Positions 40,330-49,357 of a stretch of 64,000 nt of DNA are shown in pieces. How positions within the stretch are numbered: the stretch's first letter is position 1; each line of letters opens with the position of its first letter. The position numbers were made by a program, and so were the translations under genes. The notes beneath the pieces were generated by a model. That model was not told the origin of the DNA and did no database searches. It worked only from the letters and a program-made list of their open reading frames with translations. Source of the stretch: Actinophytocola sp036555685 (GTDB taxonomy: Bacteria; Actinomycetota; Actinomycetes; Mycobacteriales; Pseudonocardiaceae); NCBI RefSeq assembly GCF_036555685.1, contig NZ_DATBKY010000296.1, positions 1 through 64,000 of the forward strand, given 5' to 3'.

Positions 40330-41376
40330 GTGCGGGATACGGACGTCGTCGTGATCGGGGCCGGGCAGGCCGGGCTCTCGGCCGCTTACTTCCTGCGCCG
40401 GGCGGGGCGCGACCACGTCGTGCTCGACGGGAACCCGGCTCCCGGCGGCGCGTGGCAGCACCGGTGGCCGACGCTTCGGATGGCGACCGTGCACGGGATC
40501 TTCGACCTGCCGGGCATGCACTTCGACCCCCCGGACCCGGCCGAGCCGGCCGCGACGGCGGTGCCCGCCTACTTCGCCGCCTACGAGCTGGAGTTCGGCC
40601 TCGACGTCCACCGGCCGGTGTCCGTCCGCGCCGTACGCGAGGGAACCGGCGGACGGCTGCTCGTCGAGTCCGACGTGGACACCTGGTCGGCCCGGGCGCT
40701 GGTCAACGCCACCGGCACGTGGACCCGCCCGTTCTGGCCCCGCTACCCCGGTCAGGAGACCTTCCGCGGCCGCCAGCTGCACACCGCCGACTACCGCGGC
40801 CCCGCCGAGTTCGCCGGCCGGCGCGTGGTCGTCGTGGGCGGCGGGACCTCCGCGGTGCAGCTGCTGCTGGAGATCGCCGAGGTCGCCGAGACGACGTGGG
40901 TGACGCGCCGCCCGCCCGAGTTCTTCGCGGGCCCGTTCACCGGGGACTACGGCCGCGAGGTCATCGCGCGGGTCGACGAGCGGGTGCGAGCCGGTCTGCC
41001 GCCGCAGAGCGTCGTGCGGGCGACCGGGCTGGCGCTCACGCCCGAGGTACGCGCGGCGCGGCGGCGTGGGCTGCTCGACCGGCACCCGATGTTCACCCGG
41101 CTCACGCCCGCCGGAGTTGCCTGGGACGACGGTTCGTTCCTCGCCGCCGACGTGATCCTGTGGTGCACCGGCTGGCGCGCCGCGCTGGACCACCTCGCGC
41201 CGCTGCACCTGCGCGGCCCGGGCGGCGGGATCGTCATGGACGGCACGCGCGTCGTCGCCGACCCGCGCGTGCACCTGGTCGGCTACGGCCCCTCCGCGAG
41301 CACGGTCGGCGCGAACCGCGCGGGCCGGGCCGCGGTGCGCGAGCTCCGCGAGCTGCTCGAGCCGGCGGCCGCGTGA
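40330..41376 (+). CDS. flavin-containing monooxygenase / putative flavoprotein
   Basis: 348 residues from GTG 40330 (GTG 40321 possible). Two dinucleotide-binding motifs: VVVIGAGQAGLSAAYFL (FAD) and RRVVVVGGGTSAVQLL (NADPH). VILWCTGWR and HLVGYGPSASTVGANRAG are typical of CzcO/FMO-like proteins. It may oxygenate a heteroatom or ketone; no partner defines the substrate. Convergent with the PLD gene, separated by a single base. Confidence 0.87.
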   Translation: MRDTDVVVIGAGQAGLSAAYFLRRAGRDHVVLDGNPAPGGAWQHRWPTLRMATVHGIFDLPGMHFDPPDPAEPAATAVPAYFAAYELEFGLDVHRPVSVRAVREGTGGRLLVESDVDTWSARALVNATGTWTRPFWPRYPGQETFRGRQLHTADYRGPAEFAGRRVVVVGGGTSAVQLLLEIAEVAETTWVTRRPPEFFAGPFTGDYGREVIARVDERVRAGLPPQSVVRATGLALTPEVRAARRRGLLDRHPMFTRLTPAGVAWDDGSFLAADVILWCTGWRAALDHLAPLHLRGPGGGIVMDGTRVVADPRVHLVGYGPSASTVGANRAGRAAVRELRELLEPAAA

Positions 41377-41377
41377 G

Positions 41378-43009
41378 TCAGCGGAACAGCAGCCGCTGGC
41401 GGTGGCTCGGCGTCGTGGCGTCGAAGTAGCGGGCCGCCCAGCTGTCGTCCGGGCTCAGGAAGCCGGACCCGGCGCTCTTCCTCGCGCTCAGGAAGCGGAA
41501 GTAGAAGTGGTTGAAGATCCGCATGAACTCGCCCAGGTAGATGTCGGCCACCCGCGGGTCGTCCTGGATCACCAGCATGTTCTCGTCGTTCTCGTGCACC
41601 GACGGGTCGCTGAAGTTGCCCGAGCCGGACACCACCAGCGGGTGGTCGCCGAGCGGGTCGACGAGCATGAACTTCGTGTGCGTGAAGTGGACGTGCGTGT
41701 CCAGGTTCGTCAGGTGCTCGGCGACCCAGCGATCGAGGACTCCCTTCGCCAGCAGGGAACCGACCGCGACCTTCACGTCGTGGTCCACGTCGAACCGGAC
41801 GTCGCCCTTGCCCGGCGGCTGTTCCAGCACGAGGTAGCGCAGCACGTCCGACTCGGGCCGGATGGCCGCCGCGATCTTGTCGTGCACGCCGAAGGCCGCG
41901 GTCATGAAGAAGGACTTCCTCGCCCCGCCCGCCTGCGTCGCGTACCAGTCGATCATGTCCAGAGTGGTCCGCGGGCTGAACACCGTGCCGATGCCCGGCT
42001 TCGGCGGCGTGCCCGGGGTGGGGCTCGCGGCCGTGTTCGCCGGGCGGATCCGCGCGTACGCGGGGTCGGCCGACAGCCGTGTCCAGTAGTCGAGGTAGCG
42101 GGTCGCCACGTCCGTGTCGCGGATCAGGTGGCCCACATTGGACTGTCCGAACAGGCCACCCCAGGTGATGTTCGCCGAGCCGGTCCACACCGCCAGCGGC
42201 ACGCCGGCGCGCAGCAGCACGAGGAACTTGTTGTGCGAGATCGCGCTGTTCGTCCTGCGCGGGATCATGTCCGGGCCGAGGCCGGCCCGCTCGATGGCGG
42301 GCTCGCTGGCCTGCCAGACCTTCGCCCGCTCCCCCGTGCCGGCCTTGCCGCGCCGGTCGTAGACGATGCGGACGTCGACGCCGCGGTCGGCGGCCGACTT
42401 GAGCGCGGCCAGCACGGGCGGGTAGTTGAACTCGTAGACCGAGCCGCGTAAGGCGAAGTCCGGCCCCGTCGCGGTGGCGATGAAGCCGAGCAGCGCCTCC
42501 TCGAGCCCGCGCGACAACCACGTGTACGCCGGGTCGGACCGGTCACCCGCACGCGGCTCGCGGTCGCCGAACTCGCGCACGTAGGCCTGGCTGCCGGCCA
42601 CGCCGCGGTTGAAGTGGACCGCGTGCGCGCTCTCGTCGACGGGCTCGGTGGTGACCGCGACCGTCACCTCGTGCCGGGCCTCGAGCGCGGCCGGCGTGCC
42701 GTAGAGGGCGACGACGCGGTAGGAGTAGGCGCGGCCGGGTTCTACGCCGTAGTCGCCCCACTGGAACGACTGGAGCGGGTGGTCGCGCAGGCTCACCGAG
42801 GTGCCGGGCGGCAGGTCGCGGCCGGTCTCGGCGAACACCTTCAGGCCACGCAGCCAGTGCCGGTCGCCGGTCGCGGGATCCGCCCGCTCGATCGCGAACC
42901 CGAGCAGCCCCGCGGTGTCCCGCTTCGCGATGTCCAGGCCCAGCAGGACGACGTAGCTGCCGGCGATGGCGTGCGCGCTGAGCGACCCGGCCTTGTTTCG
43001 GTTGCGCAT
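41378..43009 (-). CDS. phospholipase-D-like nuclease/transferase family protein
   Basis: 543 residues from ATG 43009. Two HKD-like motifs: SHNKFLVLL with GSANIT about 20 residues later, and FTHTKFMLVDPLGDHP with SGSGNFSDPS. The first has His-x-Lys without the usual Asp at the third position (a Leu-Val context), the second is complete. About 130 residues of fibronectin/Ig-like sequence precede the catalytic part (VEPGRAYSYRVVALYG). There is no signal peptide, so the protein is cytoplasmic. It may act on nucleic acid or phospholipid. It stands alone. Confidence 0.85.
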   Translation of the reverse strand: MRNRNKAGSLSAHAIAGSYVVLLGLDIAKRDTAGLLGFAIERADPATGDRHWLRGLKVFAETGRDLPPGTSVSLRDHPLQSFQWGDYGVEPGRAYSYRVVALYGTPAALEARHEVTVAVTTEPVDESAHAVHFNRGVAGSQAYVREFGDREPRAGDRSDPAYTWLSRGLEEALLGFIATATGPDFALRGSVYEFNYPPVLAALKSAADRGVDVRIVYDRRGKAGTGERAKVWQASEPAIERAGLGPDMIPRRTNSAISHNKFLVLLRAGVPLAVWTGSANITWGGLFGQSNVGHLIRDTDVATRYLDYWTRLSADPAYARIRPANTAASPTPGTPPKPGIGTVFSPRTTLDMIDWYATQAGGARKSFFMTAAFGVHDKIAAAIRPESDVLRYLVLEQPPGKGDVRFDVDHDVKVAVGSLLAKGVLDRWVAEHLTNLDTHVHFTHTKFMLVDPLGDHPLVVSGSGNFSDPSVHENDENMLVIQDDPRVADIYLGEFMRIFNHFYFRFLSARKSAGSGFLSPDDSWAARYFDATTPSHRQRLLFR

Positions 43010-43112
43010 CGGACCGTCCTCACGCGCGGTGGCAGTGCTGTGGGAGACCGCCCCAAGAGTCGGGACACGCGGCGGCCCCGTTACGGGTCGGGCCGGTCGG
43101 CGAACCGGCGGT

Positions 43113-45650
43113 TCAGCCGCTGCCGAAGCAGACCAGCGGCGTCAGTGGCTCGGTGAGCGCGGCGTCGGCGAGTGCCCGGGCCGGCGCGACCCCGGTGGCC
43201 AGGCCGCGGTGGTACGCGGTCATCACGCCGACCGCGGCCTCGTCGTCCATCCGGGCCACGCTCGACACGACGGTCCGGGTGCCGCTGTAGAGCAGGGCGG
43301 CGGTGAAGCCGAGGATCTCGTCGCCCTCGCGTACGACCGACCGGCCGACGTCGCAGGAGGAGAGGATCACCTGCTCGGGCGCCGCGCCGAGCCGGTGGAT
43401 GTCGTAGGCCATCAGCGGCCCGTCCACCAGGTCGAGCCGGGAGAACAGCACGCTGTCCTGCTCGTGGTGGCCGTGGGTGGCGAAGTGCGCGATGGCGCAG
43501 CCGTCGAGTGCCTTCATCGCCGACTCGACCGTCGCGTCCGCGCCGAGCAGCGTCTCGCCCTCCGGGTAGATCGCGGACAGCTGCTCGACCTCGTCCGCGG
43601 CGTACTCCAGGTTCGGCCCGGCGACGAGCAGCTTGCCGGTGGCCGCGGGGCTCGCGGCGCGCCTGCCGGACAGCCACACGGTCGCCGACGGCGAGACCGT
43701 CACCGGCCGCCCGCGCAGGTCCGGCAGCAGCGCCCACGGCACGCCGGACAGCGAGCCGGTCGGCACGATCACCAGCTCCTCGGCGCCGAGGTGGTCGCGC
43801 AGCGGGGTCATGAGGTGCTCGGTCAGCACATCCAGCTGGCGGCGCACGGAGTTGCGGACGGTGGCGTCGAGCGCGTCCGGCAGCCGCCGCCCGCACAGCA
43901 CGTCGAGGTCGCTGCGCAGCCGGGCCGCGGCCTCCGCCGCCACCGCGAAGTCGCCCAGCTCGACGATGCGCGGGGTGCGCTCGCCGACGAGGAACGCGTG
44001 GATCCGCCCGCCGACGGTCAGCAGGCTGACGAGGGTCGCGCCGGCCGTGGCGAGCTCGGCGCGCACGTCGGCCAGCGACGCCTCGTCCTCGCTCTCCCCG
44101 GTACCGCTCAGCTGCCAGCTGTGCGCGCGGATCTGGCGCTCCAGCTCGGCGATGCGCCGCGTGGCGGCCGCGTCCCGGCGGCCCTCCAGCTCGCTCGCCC
44201 GCGCCACCCGCGAGCGCTGGCGCAGCTCGGCGAGCGCGTCGGCGGTGACCGGGTCGTCGGTCGGGTGAACCGCGCGCGAGCGGAACGCCTGCGCTCGGGA
44301 GTGCTCGAGCCAGCGGAACACCGTGGGCGGGCGGCCGTCGGCGAGCGCGGCGTCCAGGCCGGCGCGGGCCAACTCGGCGCCGAGCGTGGTCACGCCCGTC
44401 TGCAGGTCGATGCTGCCGAAGTGGCTGCGGTGCTCGCCGAGCAGGTCCAGCCCGGTCCGCGCGTACCGGAACGTCGCCGCCCGCTCGCCGCGTGCCGCCG
44501 CGATGCGCGCCCGCACGAGCAGGCGCTGCAGCCGGGTGTCCAGGGTCGACCGCCGGCCCGGCTGGCGGCGGATCCGGGTGGCCGCCGCGCCGATCTCGCC
44601 GCGCCCCAGGTGCGCGCGGGCGGCCAGCAGCTCGGCGGCCTCCGCGTCGTTCTCCAGCCCAAGCTCGCGCAGCCGCTCGGCCAGCTCCGCCGCGACCGCG
44701 GCGATCCGCGACGGCCGGCGACCACCGGTGAGCTCCGCGCGCAGCCGGGTCAGCTCGGCCACCGCGGCCCAGGTCTCGTTGTGCCGGCGGCGGAAGCGGC
44801 GCTCCGCCCGGATCGCCCAGCGCCGGGCGGACTCCTGGTCGCCGAGCGCGAGGCCGATCTGCGCGCGGGTCAGCTCGGCCTCCGCGTGTTCCTGCGTCAT
44901 GCCGAGGTCGGGGAACCGGGGCAGCGCGGCGTCGAGCACGTCGGCCGCGTCCACGCACAGGCCGGCCGCGAGCAGCGCCCGTGCCTTCTCCACGGCCAGC
45001 ACGACGAGCATGCCGTCCGCGGTCTCGGTGTAGCCCCGCTCGGCCGCCTCGAAGGCCCGCAGCGCGCCCGGGATGTCCCCGGCGAGCAGCAGGCACGAGC
45101 CCCGGCCGTGGAAGGCCTTCGCGACCTGGACGTCCATGCCCAGCTCGCGGCTGATCTCCTCGCTGCGCGCGAGATCGGCGAGCGCCGGGCGGACCTGGCC
45201 CGCGATCTGGTGGATGAACGCGCGGTTGAGCAGCGTCCGGGCCAGCGCGACCCGCTCGCCCGCGCGGTCGAGCATCGGCACGGCGGCGTCGAACGAGGTC
45301 ACTGCCTCGTCCACGCGGCCGGTCATGGTCAGCAGCAGCCCGCGCTGCAGCAGCAGCACGCCGCGGTTGTCCCCGGTGATCAGCTGCTCGGTGCTGTCCA
45401 GCAGCTCGAAGCCCAGGTCGCTGTTGCCGCGCGCGACCTCGGCGGCGGACAGCGTGCCGAGCAGGCGGAAGGTCAGCTCGCGGTGGTCCGCCCAGGCGCC
45501 GCCGGGTTCGGGCCAGCCGAGCCGGCGCAGCCCCGCGCGCAGCGACCGGGCCCCGAGCAGCGGCCGGCCGCGGTTGAGCGCCTCGAGTCCCCGCCGGTGC
45601 AGCTCGCGCGCGCGAGCTTCGACGGCCTCGGCGGCCACCACACCAGGCAT
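43113..45650 (-). CDS. TPR-CHAT caspase-like protease
   Basis: 845 residues from ATG 45650. The N-terminal about 560 residues consist of TPR-like helix pairs with many LxxALxxxGxxxxA phrases. The C-terminal CHAT domain (about 590-845) has the catalytic dyad His in IAHFATHGHH and Cys in VILSSCDVGRS, with a VPWALLPDLRGRPVTVSPSA segment. CHAT proteins are cysteine proteases that cut specific partners or trigger cell death. It is the last gene of an operon with a subtilase, a sigma factor and a small protein. No signal peptide; cytoplasmic. Confidence 0.92.
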   Translation of the reverse strand: MPGVVAAEAVEARARELHRRGLEALNRGRPLLGARSLRAGLRRLGWPEPGGAWADHRELTFRLLGTLSAAEVARGNSDLGFELLDSTEQLITGDNRGVLLLQRGLLLTMTGRVDEAVTSFDAAVPMLDRAGERVALARTLLNRAFIHQIAGQVRPALADLARSEEISRELGMDVQVAKAFHGRGSCLLLAGDIPGALRAFEAAERGYTETADGMLVVLAVEKARALLAAGLCVDAADVLDAALPRFPDLGMTQEHAEAELTRAQIGLALGDQESARRWAIRAERRFRRRHNETWAAVAELTRLRAELTGGRRPSRIAAVAAELAERLRELGLENDAEAAELLAARAHLGRGEIGAAATRIRRQPGRRSTLDTRLQRLLVRARIAAARGERAATFRYARTGLDLLGEHRSHFGSIDLQTGVTTLGAELARAGLDAALADGRPPTVFRWLEHSRAQAFRSRAVHPTDDPVTADALAELRQRSRVARASELEGRRDAAATRRIAELERQIRAHSWQLSGTGESEDEASLADVRAELATAGATLVSLLTVGGRIHAFLVGERTPRIVELGDFAVAAEAAARLRSDLDVLCGRRLPDALDATVRNSVRRQLDVLTEHLMTPLRDHLGAEELVIVPTGSLSGVPWALLPDLRGRPVTVSPSATVWLSGRRAASPAATGKLLVAGPNLEYAADEVEQLSAIYPEGETLLGADATVESAMKALDGCAIAHFATHGHHEQDSVLFSRLDLVDGPLMAYDIHRLGAAPEQVILSSCDVGRSVVREGDEILGFTAALLYSGTRTVVSSVARMDDEAAVGVMTAYHRGLATGVAPARALADAALTEPLTPLVCFGSG

Positions 45651-45725
45651 TGGCTCAGTATCGAGTCAGCCGGGCGGTGCAGGACAGGGGCTATGGTCCG
45701 TATCTCAGGATTCCGTGAAAGGTCC

Positions 45726-46238
45726 TTAGATTTCCATCGTCGGCGTGATGATCCGCCGCGAGTTCCCGCTGAGATGGACGATCAGCTGCACGATTCCCGT
45801 AGGCACCGAGTCCAGGGAGAACCGCCCGGCGTCGTCGGACGAGGTCGTGATCGGCGTGGCCGGGCAGCGCAGCTCGATCTCGTGGCAGGCAGCCGGGGTG
45901 AGCCAGCCGTCGATGCGCGCGGTCCCGTCCACCCGCGGCTCGATGGTGATCATGATGCTCAGGCTGTCGCTCTGGAACGTGACGAGCCGGGTCAGCTCGT
46001 CGGTGCGGGCGGCGGCGAGCTCCTGCGTCTCGACCATCCGGGACACCTCGAGGTCGAGCGAGGTGTCGAGGTCGAGCGCGAACCGGATCTGCTCGATAAG
46101 CCCGGCCGGCATCGGGTCGGCGGTCTCCCACAGCCGGCGTACCGCGGCCAGGATCGACTCGTCGACATCCGACAGGGGCTCGTTCGCGCCGGTGCCGGTG
46201 CCGGCTCCGTTGCCGTTGCGGCTGTTCTCCCGGTTCAC
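45726..46238 (-). CDS. uncharacterised protein encoded between sigma factor and CHAT genes
   Basis: 170 residues from GTG 46238, overlapping the sigma stop (GTGA). A Gly/Asn-rich N-terminus, then DVDESILAAVRRLWETADPMPAGLIEQIRFALDLD (split by position), an amphipathic helical part. The C-terminal half is a beta-rich domain with LSIMITIEPRVDGTARIDGW and GRFSLDSVPTGIVQLIVHLS. The helical start resembles the cytoplasmic segment of anti-sigma factors, but no zinc motif or TM helix is present. Possible soluble anti-sigma or adaptor, and a possible substrate of the CHAT protease. Confidence 0.7.
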   Translation of the reverse strand: MNRENSRNGNGAGTGTGANEPLSDVDESILAAVRRLWETADPMPAGLIEQIRFALDLDTSLDLEVSRMVETQELAAARTDELTRLVTFQSDSLSIMITIEPRVDGTARIDGWLTPAACHEIELRCPATPITTSSDDAGRFSLDSVPTGIVQLIVHLSGNSRRIITPTMEI

Positions 46239-46804
46239 CGCCAGCCTCCCGTGCGGTCGGCGACCAGCAGCTCGCGCAGCTTGGCGAGGCAGCGCCCGCG
46301 GTTCGGCCCGACGCTGCCGACGGGCATGCCGAGCGCCTCGCTGACCTCCGCGTAGTCGGGCCGCCGCACGAAGGCCACGATGCGCAGCAGCGTGCGGCAC
46401 CGCTCGGGCAGCGCGTCGACCGCGGCCCACAACCGGGCCCGGCTTTCGCCGTCGACGACCTGGTCGGCCGGTCCGGGCCGGGGATCTCGCATCTCGACGA
46501 ACACCGCGTCCTCCTCCACGTGTTCGCTACGACCTGCCTTGCGAACCCGCCACGCCTCCCGCTTCGTGACGGTGACCAGCCAGCCGGCCAGGGCGCTCGG
46601 GCTCTGGATGTCCGCCAGGGACCCGAGCAGCTCCAGCCATGCCGTCTGGACGACGTCGACGCTCGCCTCCCGGTCCAGCCCCTGCGACCGGGCGACCTGC
46701 CAGAGCATCGGCGTCAGCCGGCGGACCAGGTCGGCGAGCGCGTCGCGGTCGCCGTCCCGCGCCGCGCGGAACAGCGCCCCGACCTGGTCCTGGTCCACCG
46801 GCAT
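46235..46804 (-). CDS. ECF-type RNA polymerase sigma factor
   Basis: 189 residues from ATG 46804. Region 2: ALADLVRRLTPMLWQVARSQGL, DVVQTAWLELLGSL, and IQSPSALAGWLVTVTKREAWR. Region 4: DALPERCRTLLRIVAF, RPDYAEVSEALGMPVGSVGPNRGRCLAKL. The usual arrangement in actinobacteria pairs this group with CHAT and S8 peptidase genes. It starts 8 bp after the subtilase stop, and its stop overlaps the following gene. Probably drives this operon or a small regulon. Confidence 0.92.
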   Translation of the reverse strand: MPVDQDQVGALFRAARDGDRDALADLVRRLTPMLWQVARSQGLDREASVDVVQTAWLELLGSLADIQSPSALAGWLVTVTKREAWRVRKAGRSEHVEEDAVFVEMRDPRPGPADQVVDGESRARLWAAVDALPERCRTLLRIVAFVRRPDYAEVSEALGMPVGSVGPNRGRCLAKLRELLVADRTGGWR

Positions 46805-46812
46805 CCGTTACG

Positions 46813-48408
46813 TCAGTCCTTCTGCCGAGCGCATGCGTCGACCGCCCGCCGGGCGCGCTCGAGCATCGCGTCCCCCGTCACGTTGCTCATCGCGGGCGCG
46901 CCGCCGTCCGCGGCGGCGACGAGCTTGTTGGCGAGCACGGCGGCCGCGTGGGGCGCCGCGAACGAGGTGCCGTGCCAGACGGCGAAGCCGCTGGTGAAGT
47001 CGTCCGGGTCCATCGACTCGCGGCCCAGGTCGGACATCACCTGTGCCGGGCCCATGCTCCCGCGCAGCTTCGGATACGTGCTGACCACGCCCGCGCCCGT
47101 CGCCCACGCGTGCACCCAGGGTGCCTGGTTCGAGAAGAACGCCTTGGTGCCGTTGGGGTTGAGCGCGCCGACGGACAGCACCGCCGGCCCGCCGCCGGCA
47201 GGCGGGTCGGCCGCCAGCGCGGCCGGGTAGAACGGCCGCATCGTGGCGTTGTTGCCGGCGGCGGCCACGACGAGCACGCCGCGGTCGGCCAGCGCGTTGA
47301 GCAGGTCGGTGAACTGGCGGGTCTCCTTCACGTCCTGCTCGTCCTCGATGTAGTAGCCCATCGACAGCGCCAGGATGTCGACCATCTCGCGCGGATCGCC
47401 GCCGGGCGCCTGCGCCCTGTCCACGCGGTGGACGAGCGTCTCCAGGGCCGCGATCAGGTCGCTCTCGTACGCGACACCGTCGCCCGCCATGACCCGGGCC
47501 ATCGCGACCTGCGAGTCCGGCGCGATCTGCTGGACGATCCCGGCGATGAACGTGCCGTGACCGGCGTGCCGGCTGAGCACCCCGGTCATCGGGTCGGTCA
47601 GCACGTCGCGGTCCCAGATGTCCTCGATGTGCCGGTCCTCGATGCCCGACTCGCGGCTGCTGGCCGTGATCGCGTCCTGGACGTCGGCGAGCTCGCGGAT
47701 GAACCCGCCGTCGGGCAGGCCGCCCTGCGGGCCGACGGTGCCGAACCAGTCGTGCCCGGCGATGCCCGTGTCCAGCACGGCGACGACGGGCCTGCGGTCG
47801 AACCCGGTCCCGGCGACCACCGGACGTGGCTGGTCCGGCCGGAAGGCGACGCTCACCGGCACGGGCCCGCCGCGGGCGTTGCGGATGTAGGAGTCCGAGC
47901 TGAACCACCCGTGCGAGTCCCACGGCACCGCGCCGGCGTCGTGCGAGTCCCACGGGTGGGAGTCCCACGGGTGGGAGTCCCACGGCACCGGCCCGACACC
48001 GACGAACAGCAGGTGTTCCAGGCCGACCGGGTCCGGCGTGCCGACCGCGGTCCGCAGGTCGCCACCCGCCTCGTCGGCGGCGCGGCGCAGGTGCGCCAGG
48101 GCCTGTGACGCGTCGACGTCGCGTCCCCTGGCCGGGTCGAGCGGCTCGAGCCGCACCACCACGGGCCGGCCGGCCACGTCGCCCGGCTCGGCGAGCTTGA
48201 GGTTGATCTCGGCGAGCGATCGATCGAGGACGGTGCGGTCCACGGAGCGTGGGACACGCAGCGCGTCCGGGCGGTACGTCGCCGGGCGGCGCGTCTGATC
48301 GGGACGCGACCCGCCCACGCCGTACCGGTCCCGCAGTCCGGCCGGTAGCTCCGGAGCCTCGGCGCCGAGGCCCGCGACCTGCGGGTCGCGGCTGATGTAG
48401 AAGTCCAT
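46813..48408 (-). CDS. intracellular S8 subtilisin-like serine protease with PWDSH repeats
   Basis: 531 residues from ATG 48408, with GGGGAGG upstream. No signal peptide (MDFYISRDPQ). Catalytic Asp213 in AVLDTGIAGHD, His284 in HAGHGTFIAGI and Ser in HGTSFAAPHAA, all in the S8 order. The prodomain (about 1-200) contains four PWDSH units at about 142-166, then WFSSDSYIRN. Probably activated inside the cell by processing at or near this segment. It heads the operon with the sigma factor and CHAT protein. Confidence 0.92.
   Translation of the reverse strand: MDFYISRDPQVAGLGAEAPELPAGLRDRYGVGGSRPDQTRRPATYRPDALRVPRSVDRTVLDRSLAEINLKLAEPGDVAGRPVVVRLEPLDPARGRDVDASQALAHLRRAADEAGGDLRTAVGTPDPVGLEHLLFVGVGPVPWDSHPWDSHPWDSHDAGAVPWDSHGWFSSDSYIRNARGGPVPVSVAFRPDQPRPVVAGTGFDRRPVVAVLDTGIAGHDWFGTVGPQGGLPDGGFIRELADVQDAITASSRESGIEDRHIEDIWDRDVLTDPMTGVLSRHAGHGTFIAGIVQQIAPDSQVAMARVMAGDGVAYESDLIAALETLVHRVDRAQAPGGDPREMVDILALSMGYYIEDEQDVKETRQFTDLLNALADRGVLVVAAAGNNATMRPFYPAALAADPPAGGGPAVLSVGALNPNGTKAFFSNQAPWVHAWATGAGVVSTYPKLRGSMGPAQVMSDLGRESMDPDDFTSGFAVWHGTSFAAPHAAAVLANKLVAAADGGAPAMSNVTGDAMLERARRAVDACARQKD
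47941..47985. repeat. 15-bp tandem repeat encoding PWDSH
   Basis: Three adjacent copies of GTGNGAGTCCCACGG plus a fourth, separated one at about 47911-47925. Confidence 0.85.
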
Positions 48409-48663
48409 CAGGCCTCCCCTTCTCTGGGCACGCGACTTCTGCCCTTCCACGTGTCGCCAACCGTTCGGGAAATACATCCCGAACATCACGAAAGCGTTAC
48501 GAACGCGGCAGGGCCCTCCCGGCTCCCCGGGAGCGCCCTTCGCAGTGTCGGCTCAGCTCGCCGACTCGGCTCGTCGGCTGACGGAACGTCGCCGAGCGCT
48601 CACCCGCCGACCCCGGCCGCGGCACTGGTAGTACGGCGCGGCGAAAGCGCGCGGCCGGGCACG

Positions 48664-49314
48664 ATGCGGCACATTGTCGTGATGACGACGGTTCGGGTTC
48701 CGGTGCGCACGGTGTCGCGGCGCGAGGGCTTCCTGCTGGTCACGATCCTCGCCGCGGCGCTCGTGTGGTCCGCGATCGGCGCGAGGAGCCTCGGCACGTG
48801 GGCGCTCGAGGTGGTGTGGATCCTCATCGGCGCACCGCTCGTGCTGCTCAACCGCCGGCGCTTCCCGCTGACCCGCCTCGTGTGCTGGCTGCTCGTCGGC
48901 CACGCGATCGTGCTCTGCTACGGCGGCCACTACACGTACGCGCAGACCCCGCTCGGCGACTGGCTGCGCGACGTGTTCGACTGGCAGCGCAACAACTACG
49001 ACCGCATCGCGCACTTCGTGCAGGGCTTCGTGCCGGCCATGCTGGTGCGCGAGCTGCTGCTGCGGCTCACCCCGCTGCGCCGCGGCGGCTGGACGTTCAC
49101 GCTGACCGTCGCGGTCTGCCTCTCGGTGAGCGCGTGCTTCGAGTTCGTGGAGTGGGCGTCCGCGGTGATCCTCGGCGCGGGGGCGGACGACTTCCTCGGC
49201 ACGCAAGGCGACGTCTGGGACACCCAGTGGGACATGTTCCTGTGCCTGTGCGGCGCGATCGTGGCCCAGCTCGTGCTGAGCCGGGTCCACGACCGGCAGC
49301 TGCGGCCGCGGTGA
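48664..49314 (+). CDS. YjdF/DUF2238-like membrane protein
   Basis: 216 residues from ATG 48664 (or ATG 48682). About six TM helices; conserved acidic and aromatic loop motifs RNNYDRIAHFVQGFVPAMLVRE and ACFEFVEWASAV with GDVWDTQWDMFL. DUF2238 proteins are integral membrane proteins of unknown activity; the buried Asp/His/Glu positions suggest metal or lipid chemistry. It ends in a hairpin terminator. Confidence 0.85.
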   Translation: MRHIVVMTTVRVPVRTVSRREGFLLVTILAAALVWSAIGARSLGTWALEVVWILIGAPLVLLNRRRFPLTRLVCWLLVGHAIVLCYGGHYTYAQTPLGDWLRDVFDWQRNNYDRIAHFVQGFVPAMLVRELLLRLTPLRRGGWTFTLTVAVCLSVSACFEFVEWASAVILGAGADDFLGTQGDVWDTQWDMFLCLCGAIVAQLVLSRVHDRQLRPR

Positions 49315-49351
49315 CCGGTGGTGCGCCGAACGGCCCGGCGCACCACCGGTC
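49313..49351. terminator. bidirectional hairpin terminator
   Basis: Perfect 16-bp stem: GACCGGTGGTGCGCCG (49313-49328) and its complement (49336-49351), loop of 7. It separates the convergent yjdF-like and symporter genes. Confidence 0.85.
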
Positions 49352-49357
49352 AGCGGG

